9,672 bases of DNA from assembly GCA_005884705.1 (NCBI GenBank), contig VBAF01000075.1, positions 1-9,672 on the forward strand, in the 5' to 3' direction. Numbering within the stretch: position 1 is the stretch's first letter; each line of letters begins with the position of its first letter. The position numbers were made by a program, and so were the translations under genes. The notes under the pieces were generated by a model. It made no database searches and was not told where the DNA came from. It was given only the letters and a program-made list of their open reading frames with translations. Source of the DNA: Alphaproteobacteria bacterium (lineage in GTDB: Bacteria; Pseudomonadota; Alphaproteobacteria; Reyranellales; Reyranellaceae). Shown one piece after another: positions 4,841-9,672 of the stretch.

Positions 4841-5032
4841 GTGAGCAGCGCGACCGACAAGGCCAAAGGTGCCGCCAACGAGGCGATCGGCAAGGCCAAG
4901 CAAGGCGTCGGCAAGGCCGTCGGCAGCGACAGGATGAAGGGCGAGGGCGCCCTTCAGGAAGCCAAGGGCGACCTCCAGCAGGCGGTCGGCAAGACCAAGG
5001 ACGCCGTCAAGAAGGCGGTCGACAAAGCCTGA
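4841..5032 (+). CDS. CsbD-like stress-response protein
   Basis: 63 residues from a GTG start at 4841, chosen because AGAGGAGA lies eight bases upstream and because it gives the typical CsbD-like beginning (SSATDKAKGAANEAIGKAK). The protein is made of short Lys/Ala/Gly helical repeats: KAKGAANEAIGKAKQGVG, then RMKGEGALQEAKGDLQQAVG (31-50) and KTKDAVKKAVDKA. The middle block with KGEGALQEAKGD is the CsbD signature. These small, highly charged, probably disordered proteins are among the most abundant stress- or stationary-phase-induced proteins in many bacteria, though their molecular action is unclear. In Bacillus CsbD is in the sigma-B regulon; in alphaproteobacteria homologues often belong to the general stress response, but I see no clear EcfG-type promoter here. 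It is 16 bases behind the 126-aa gene and convergent with the RND permease gene, 18 bases away. Confidence 0.93.
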   Translation: MSSATDKAKGAANEAIGKAKQGVGKAVGSDRMKGEGALQEAKGDLQQAVGKTKDAVKKAVDKA

Positions 5033-5050
5033 TGAACAGAGAGCCGGCTG

Positions 5051-5067
5051 TCACGCCTCGGGCGTGA
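5051..5067. terminator. Perfect 7-bp hairpin at the convergent csbD/RND 3' ends (possible terminator)
   Basis: TCACGCC-TCG-GGCGTGA forms a perfect seven-base-pair stem with a three-base loop. It includes the stop codon of the RND permease gene (5053-5051) and begins 19 bases after the CsbD-like stop. Being symmetric it would form in both transcripts, as expected of a shared terminator between convergent genes. No U-run follows on either strand, so intrinsic termination is doubtful; it may act as an mRNA 3'-end stabiliser or be chance in GC-rich coding sequence. Confidence 0.35.
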
Positions 5068-8000
5068 AGGTCGGCGCCTCGATATCCTTCTTGCGCCATT
5101 TGAAGCGCAAATCGGCCAGGCCGGTCGAAATCACGTAGAAGACCGGCGTGAAGATCAGGCCGAACGCCGTCACGCCCAGCATGCCGGCAAACACTGCGGT
5201 GCCGAGCGACTGGCGCATCTCGGCGCCGGCGCCGGTGCTGAACACCAGCGGCACCACGCCCAGGATGAAGGCGAGCGAGGTCATCAGGATGGGACGGAGC
5301 CGGGTGCGGGCGGCGGACACCGCCGCGTCAATGCGATTCATGCCGGCCTCGTGGCCCTGCTTGGCGAACTCCACGATCAGGATCGCGTTCTTGGCGGCGA
5401 GGCCGACCAGCACCACAAGGCCGATCTCGACCAGGATGTTGCGGTCGAGCCCGCGGATGTTGACGCCGATCATCGCCGCGAGAATGCACATCGGCACGAT
5501 CAGGATGACCGCGAGCGGCAGCAGCCAGCTCTCGTAGAGCGCCGCCAGCAGCAGGAAGACGAACAGCACGGCGAGGCCGAAGGCCATGATCGAGGTGTTG
5601 CCGGCGAGCTTCTCCTGCAGCGCGATCTCGGTCCATTCGAAGGCGAAGCCCGACGGCAGCACCTTGTTGGCGAGGCCCTCCATGGACGCGATGCCCTGGC
5701 CCGAGGAATAGCCACGCACCAGCGCCACCTGCACCTCGGCCGCGGGGTAGAGATTGTAGCGCGCCACGCGATAGGGGCCGGTCGTGTCGGTGAAGTTGGC
5801 GACCGAGCCGATCGGCACCATCTCGCCGCTGACGCTGCGGGTCTTGAGGTTGGCGACGTCGCGCACCGTGAGGCGGTAGGGATTATCGGCCTGCGCCGTC
5901 ACGCGATAGGTGCGGCCGAGCAGGTTGAAGTCGTTGACATAGGCCGAGCCCATGTAGACCGACAGCGTCTGGAACACGTTGCCGATCGGCACGCCGAGCT
6001 GCTCGGCCTTGGTGCGGTCGATCTCGGCCCAGATCTGCGGCGTCTTGGTGCTGAACAGGGTGAAGGCCTGGGTCAGGCCGGGCGTCTGCCCGGCCGCGCC
6101 GGCGAGCGCCCAAGCCACTCCTTCGAGCGCCGGCAGGCCGCGCGCGGCGCGGTCCTGGACGTAGCCCTTGAGGCCGCCGCCGGTGCCGATGCCGGGCACC
6201 GAGGGCGGCTCGAGCACGAACACGAAGGCTTCGCGCAGCTGGAACAGCTTGCCGCGCAGGTCGGCCAGGATCTTGTCCTTGGGGATGTCGGCGCGCTCGT
6301 CGAAGGGTTTGAGCGGCACGAAGATCACGCCGGTATTGGGCGCGTTGGTGAAGGTGGCACCGTCAAAGCCGACGAATGCGACCGCGTTCTGCACGCCTGG
6401 CGTGTTCGTGATCAGGTCCGACGCATGGCGCACCAGCTTGTCGGCACGCTCCAGGGTCGAGCCGGGCGGGAGCTGCATCGCGGCAATGAAGTAGCCGCGA
6501 TCGAGCTGCGGGACCAGGCCGGTCGGCGTGCTGGCCAGCCGGTTGTAGGTGAAGAACAGCAGGCCGGCATAGACCACCAGCGTCGCCGCGACCCAGCGCA
6601 CGGTCCGCGCCGTCAGCCGGCCGTAGTTCTCCGACAGCCATTCGAAGCCGTGGTTGAACCGTTTGAAGAACCAGTTGATCGGAGACATCAGCCGGTCGCG
6701 CAGGGTCGGCTTGGCCGTTTCGAGGTGGCTCAGCGCGTGGGTCTTGAGCAGCAGCGCTGCCAGCGCGGGCGAGAGCGTCAGCGACACGAAAGCCGAGATC
6801 GCCGTCGAGGCGGCGATGGTGATGGCGAACTGCTTGTAGAACGAACCCTGCAGGCCGGTGATGAAGGCAGTCGGCAGGAACACCGCGATCAGCACCAGCG
6901 AGATCGCGATCAGCGCGCCGCCGACCTCGTCCATGGTCTTGTGCGCCGCCGCCTTGGGCGACATGCCCTGGGTCAGGTAGCGCTCGACGTTCTCGACCAC
7001 GACGATGGCGTCGTCGACCACGATGCCGATCGCCAGCACCAGCCCGAACAACGACAGCGTGTTGAACGAGATCCCGACCGCCGACATCACCGCGAACGAG
7101 CCGATCAGCGATACCGGGATCGCCACCAGCGGGATCAATGCCGCCCGCCAGGTCTGCAGGAACACGATGACGACGATGACGACCAGAAGCAGCGCCTCGA
7201 AAAGCGTGTGGATCACCGCGTTGATCGAGGCCTGGATGAACTCCGTCGGATTGTAGACGACCGTGTAGTCGAGGCCGGGCGGGAAGTTCTTCTTGAGCTC
7301 CTCCATCGCCGCCTTGATGCGGTCGGCCGTGGCCAGCGCGTTGGAGCCCGGCCGCTGGAAGATGCCGAGCGCGGTCGCGGTCTTGTTATCGAGATAGGCG
7401 TTCTGCGTGTAGTCCTGTGCGCCGAGCTCGACGCGGGCGACGTCGCGCAGCCGCGTGACCGAGCCGCCGGGCTCCGCCCGCAGCACGATGTTGCCGAACT
7501 CCTCGGGCGTGGTGAGGCGGCCCAGCGTGTTGACGGTCAGGGTGAAGCCGCCGGGCGAGGTGGCCGGGGCCTGGTTGATCGCGCCGGCGGCGACCTGCAG
7601 GTTCGCCGCGCGCATCGCCAGCAGCACCTCGGTAGCGGTGAGGTTGTGGCCGGCGACCTGCGCCGGGTCGAGCCAGACGCGCATCGCATAGTCGCGCGCG
7701 CCGAACACGACCGCGTTGCCGACGCCGTCGACACGGGTCAGCACGTCCTTCACGTAGAGCGTGGCGTAGTTCGATATGTACTGCTGGTCGCGGCTGCCGT
7801 CGGGCGAAACCATGTGCACGACCATCATCAGGTCGGGCGAGGCCTTGCGGACCACCAGGCCGAGCCGCTGCACGTCCTCGGGCAGGCGCGGCTGGGCGAC
7901 GGCGACGCGGTTCTGCACCAGCACCTGCGCCTGGTCGATGTTCACGCCCGGCTTGAAGGTGACGCTCACCGTCAGCAGGCCGTCGCCGGTCGACTGCGAG

Positions 8001-8242
8001 GAGATGTACAGCATGTCGTCGACGCCGTTCACCTCCTGCTCGATCGGCGTGGCGACGGTCTGGGCGAGCACCTCGGCCGAGGCGCCGGGATAGGTCGCGT
8101 TGATGGTGACGGTGGGCGGGGCGATCTCGGGATATTCCGAGATGGGCAGGCGGAACTGCGCGATGCCGCCGACGATCAGGATGATCAGCGACAGCACCGA
8201 CGCGAAGATCGGCCGGTCGATGAAGAAATGGGAAAAGCGCAT
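5051..8242 (-). CDS. RND multidrug efflux permease, HAE-1 family (AcrB/MexF/BepE-like)
   Basis: 1063 residues, full length for AcrB-type pumps. It is the inner-membrane proton/drug antiporter of a tripartite efflux pump. The start MRFSHFFIDRPIFASVLSLI is canonical. The first membrane helix (about 10-28) is followed by the first periplasmic porter/docking domain (about 30-335). Helices 2-6 carry the proton-relay aspartates Asp410-Asp411 in GIVVDDAIVVVENVERYL; TM7 is near 548-566; the second periplasmic domain spans about 570-870; TM8-12 contain the relay lysine Lys951 in LAAKNAILIVEFAK. All key relay residues are present, so the pump should be functional. It follows the adaptor gene by 22 bases. 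Its ATG has no purine-rich ribosome site (the upstream bases are C-rich), so translation may depend on coupling to the adaptor gene. The substrate range cannot be read from the sequence. No outer-membrane channel gene follows; the next gene is convergent. Confidence 0.97.
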   Translation of the reverse strand: MRFSHFFIDRPIFASVLSLIILIVGGIAQFRLPISEYPEIAPPTVTINATYPGASAEVLAQTVATPIEQEVNGVDDMLYISSQSTGDGLLTVSVTFKPGVNIDQAQVLVQNRVAVAQPRLPEDVQRLGLVVRKASPDLMMVVHMVSPDGSRDQQYISNYATLYVKDVLTRVDGVGNAVVFGARDYAMRVWLDPAQVAGHNLTATEVLLAMRAANLQVAAGAINQAPATSPGGFTLTVNTLGRLTTPEEFGNIVLRAEPGGSVTRLRDVARVELGAQDYTQNAYLDNKTATALGIFQRPGSNALATADRIKAAMEELKKNFPPGLDYTVVYNPTEFIQASINAVIHTLFEALLLVVIVVIVFLQTWRAALIPLVAIPVSLIGSFAVMSAVGISFNTLSLFGLVLAIGIVVDDAIVVVENVERYLTQGMSPKAAAHKTMDEVGGALIAISLVLIAVFLPTAFITGLQGSFYKQFAITIAASTAISAFVSLTLSPALAALLLKTHALSHLETAKPTLRDRLMSPINWFFKRFNHGFEWLSENYGRLTARTVRWVAATLVVYAGLLFFTYNRLASTPTGLVPQLDRGYFIAAMQLPPGSTLERADKLVRHASDLITNTPGVQNAVAFVGFDGATFTNAPNTGVIFVPLKPFDERADIPKDKILADLRGKLFQLREAFVFVLEPPSVPGIGTGGGLKGYVQDRAARGLPALEGVAWALAGAAGQTPGLTQAFTLFSTKTPQIWAEIDRTKAEQLGVPIGNVFQTLSVYMGSAYVNDFNLLGRTYRVTAQADNPYRLTVRDVANLKTRSVSGEMVPIGSVANFTDTTGPYRVARYNLYPAAEVQVALVRGYSSGQGIASMEGLANKVLPSGFAFEWTEIALQEKLAGNTSIMAFGLAVLFVFLLLAALYESWLLPLAVILIVPMCILAAMIGVNIRGLDRNILVEIGLVVLVGLAAKNAILIVEFAKQGHEAGMNRIDAAVSAARTRLRPILMTSLAFILGVVPLVFSTGAGAEMRQSLGTAVFAGMLGVTAFGLIFTPVFYVISTGLADLRFKWRKKDIEAPTFTPEA

Positions 8243-8264
8243 CGGGAGGGGGCTCGACGGACGA

Positions 8265-9407
8265 TTACTGGGCGCTGGCGGTGATCTTGCCTTGCTGCGG
8301 CGTGACCTTGGCCTTGGGCCGCACCATCGGGTTGGCCAAACTGTCGAGCACTACCTTGTCCTCGGGCTTCAGCCCGTCTCGGATGACACGCAGGCCTTCG
8401 TAGAGCGGCCCGAGCGTCACCGGCCGGCCCTCCACGACATTGTCCTTGTTGACTACGAACACGATCTTGCGCGCCTGGTCGGAGATGATCGCCGAATCGG
8501 GGATCAGCAGCGCGTCGTACTCGCCGCCATAGAGCTGGACCCGGCCGAACACGCCGGGCGTCAGCAGACGGTCCTTGTTCTCGACCACGGCGCGGGTGCG
8601 GATGGTGGCCGAGCGCGTGCTCAGCACGTTGTCGACGAAGTCGACCTTGCCGTCGCGCTTCCACTCGGTCTCGTCGGCGAGCTTGATGCGCACCGGGATG
8701 GTGCCGCCGCCGGACTGCGCGCGGATGCCGGCAATGTAGAGGCGCTGATAACGCAGGTAATCGGCCTCCGAGACGTCGAACAGGAAGTAGATCGGGTCGG
8801 TGCTGACGATGGTGGCGAGCAGGGTGGCTCCCTGCTGGCCGCCCTGGATCAGGTTGCCCGGATCGACCTTGCGGTCGGAGATGCGGCCGACGAGCGGCGC
8901 CGTGACCTCGGTCCATTCAAGGTTGAGCTGGGCGTTGTGCAACGCCGACTCGGCCGCCTTTAGCTGCGCCTTGGCTACCGCGAGGTTCGACTTGCGGGTG
9001 TCGTTCTCGGCCTCGGGAATGTTGCGTGAGGCGACCAGGGCGGCGCCGCGCTGGACCTGCAGCTCGGCCAGCTCGACCTGCGCCCGGTTGCGCGAGACGT
9101 CGGCCGTCGCCGATTCGACGGCGATCTCGTAGGGCCGCTTGTCGATGGTGAACAGCTTGTCGCCCTCTTTGACCCATTCGCCGTCCCTGAAATGCAGCTT
9201 CTCGACGAAGCCCGAGACGCGCGCCCGGATCTCGACGACCGCGCGCGCTTCGAAGCGGCCGGAATATTCGTCCCACTGCACGACCCGCTTGGCGACCGGC
9301 TCCGACACGGTCACGGGCGCCGCCTGCGGCGGCCCGCCCTGCGCCGCCGCCGATCCAGCGGCCAACAGCAAACCAGCGATCAAGGTCAAGCGGCGGTATG
9401 CGTACAC
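8265..9407 (-). CDS. RND efflux periplasmic adaptor (membrane fusion protein, AcrA/MexE/BepF-like)
   Basis: 380 residues from a GTG start at 9407. This start is chosen because GGGGAGA lies a few bases upstream and the product then begins with a signal peptide (YAYRRLTLIAGLLLAAGSAAAQ). The frame is open to an ATG at 9626, but that would place non-secretory sequence before the signal and cover the control region. There is no lipobox cysteine, so it is likely a soluble periplasmic or signal-anchored adaptor. Order: first half of the lipoyl domain at about 55-90 (IRARVSGFVEKLHFRDGEWV), alpha-helical hairpin at about 95-165, second lipoyl half with WTEVTAPLVGRISDRKVDPG (165-184), beta-barrel at about 200-290 (VSTDPIYFLFDVSEADYLRY, 201-220), and a membrane-proximal domain to the C-terminus. 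It bridges the permease to a TolC-like channel. It is the first gene of a two-gene operon with the permease. Confidence 0.96.
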   Translation of the reverse strand: MYAYRRLTLIAGLLLAAGSAAAQGGPPQAAPVTVSEPVAKRVVQWDEYSGRFEARAVVEIRARVSGFVEKLHFRDGEWVKEGDKLFTIDKRPYEIAVESATADVSRNRAQVELAELQVQRGAALVASRNIPEAENDTRKSNLAVAKAQLKAAESALHNAQLNLEWTEVTAPLVGRISDRKVDPGNLIQGGQQGATLLATIVSTDPIYFLFDVSEADYLRYQRLYIAGIRAQSGGGTIPVRIKLADETEWKRDGKVDFVDNVLSTRSATIRTRAVVENKDRLLTPGVFGRVQLYGGEYDALLIPDSAIISDQARKIVFVVNKDNVVEGRPVTLGPLYEGLRVIRDGLKPEDKVVLDSLANPMVRPKAKVTPQQGKITASAQ

Positions 9408-9446
9408 ATAATTCTCCCCGAGCCGGTTTTGCGTCGCGAAGCGGCT

Positions 9447-9475
9447 GATGTGGATGCAGCGCAGCAAGGTGTCAA
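9447..9475 (-). promoter_or_regulatory. Candidate proximal promoter of the efflux operon
   Basis: A perfect -35 hexamer, TTGACA, is read on the minus strand at 9475-9470. Seventeen bases on, the -10 position holds CACATC (9452-9447), a poor match. A start near 9440 would give a leader of about 33 bases that includes the GGGGAGA ribosome site. A good -35 with a weak -10 could need an activator. Confidence 0.3.
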
Positions 9476-9497
9476 TTCCCTCGGTCCCTCCCGGGGG

Positions 9498-9543
9498 CCA
9501 AAGCTTTTGGGCATATGAAACATACGGATCATTTATGATATGC
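9498..9543. repeat. Cluster of inverted repeats in an AT-rich patch, likely operator region
   Basis: Within 46 bases are four dyads: CCAAA-GCT-TTTGG (9498-9510), TATG-AAA-CATA (9514-9524), ATCAT-TT-ATGAT (9528-9539), and outer arms GCATAT (9511-9516) with ATATGC (9538-9543). The patch is clearly AT-richer than everything around it. It lies in the divergent gap upstream of the efflux operon and covers the -10 of the distal candidate promoter. This is where a TetR-, MarR- or LysR-type pump regulator, or an H-NS-type protein, would be expected to bind. Confidence 0.45.
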
Positions 9544-9562
9544 AGAGATTCATTCGTTGCAA
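9535..9562 (-). promoter_or_regulatory. Candidate distal promoter of the efflux operon
   Basis: Minus-strand TTGCAA (9562-9557, four of six) and TATCAT (9540-9535, five of six) are 16 bases apart. The start would be near 9528, with a leader of about 120 bases. The -10 lies inside the ATCAT-TT-ATGAT dyad, so a repressor bound there would block it. Confidence 0.4.
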
Positions 9563-9612
9563 ACAGGAGAGTCGGCGGGCTAGCGTTGCCGCAGGCAAAT
9601 CCGGAGGGAGAC

Positions 9613-9672
9613 ATGCAGTCCATCACACACGGCCTTTTGGCCGCCAGCCTGGCGTTCCTGGCACTGCCCGTC
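9613..9672 (+). CDS. Start of a divergent gene with a signal-peptide-like N-terminus (runs off the right end)
   Basis: ATG at 9613 has an excellent GGAGGGAG ribosome site three bases upstream (9603-9610). The 20 visible codons, MQSITHGLLAASLAFLALPV, are hydrophobic with G/C-rich third positions and look like a Sec signal peptide. The gene is therefore probably secreted or periplasmic, but the family cannot be judged from 20 residues. It is head-to-head with the efflux adaptor gene and may share its control region. TTGCAA (9557-9562) with TAGCGT (9581-9586) is a weak promoter possibility. Confidence 0.6.
   Translation, partial: MQSITHGLLAASLAFLALPV

Noticed and set aside
4387..4914. Minus-strand open frame opposite the 126-aa gene and the csbD-like start
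   Set aside because: Contains long Arg runs and no domain; the plus-strand genes have better codon bias, and the csbD-like gene is recognised.
5351..8284. Very long plus-strand open frame (977 codons) opposite the RND permease
   Set aside because: Its product is His/Arg/Asp/Gln-rich low-complexity sequence without domains, as expected from the antisense frame of a GC-rich gene; the permease on the other strand is beyond doubt.
9408..9626. N-terminal extension of the RND adaptor up to an ATG at 9626
   Set aside because: The extension precedes a clear signal peptide, spans the AT-rich control region, and the GTG at 9407 has a strong ribosome site.

Overview
The window reads as part of the chromosome of a GC-rich Gram-negative bacterium, most likely an alphaproteobacterium (Rhizobiales or Rhodospirillales-like). 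The reasons are strong G/C preference at third codon positions, a short H-NS-type protein with the WTGRGRPPLW signature, a CsbD-like protein, and an AcrAB/BepFE-type RND pump. No tRNA, rRNA, CRISPR array, IS element or phage gene is visible. No gene-free stretch exceeds 300 bases; the largest is 9408-9612.

Left block (1-2952, all on the minus strand). A LysR-type regulator is followed by an H-NS-family nucleoid protein, an unrecognised 125-aa protein and an NTF2/SnoaL-like protein. The last two are 20 bases apart and probably co-transcribed. At the edge is the N-terminal part of an unrecognised polytopic membrane protein (209 codons) running off the left end.

Middle block (2953-5032). Divergent from the LysR gene lies a 43-aa Arg-rich protein with a strong Shine-Dalgarno sequence, then a DinB-family protein. 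The DinB gene overlaps tail-to-tail by 43 bases with a minus-strand gene for an exported MsrA that has a single cysteine. Divergent from msrA, across a 53-base gap, are an unrecognised 126-aa protein and a CsbD-like stress protein, which look like a two-gene operon. This block resembles a small stress-response neighbourhood, but that is inference.

Right block (5051-9672). A two-gene minus-strand operon encodes an RND periplasmic adaptor (380 aa, GTG start) and an RND inner-membrane permease (1063 aa). Neither an outer-membrane channel nor a dedicated repressor gene lies in the window. The 205-base region upstream of the adaptor holds an AT-rich patch dense in inverted repeats, two candidate minus-strand promoters, and the start of a divergent plus-strand gene with a signal-peptide-like N-terminus.

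I did not find a clearly novel multi-gene system. The points most worth checking are two possible leaderless genes (msrA and dinB), the single-cysteine exported MsrA, the dyad-rich control region of the efflux operon, the 43-aa gene opposite LysR, and three coding regions I could not assign to a family.
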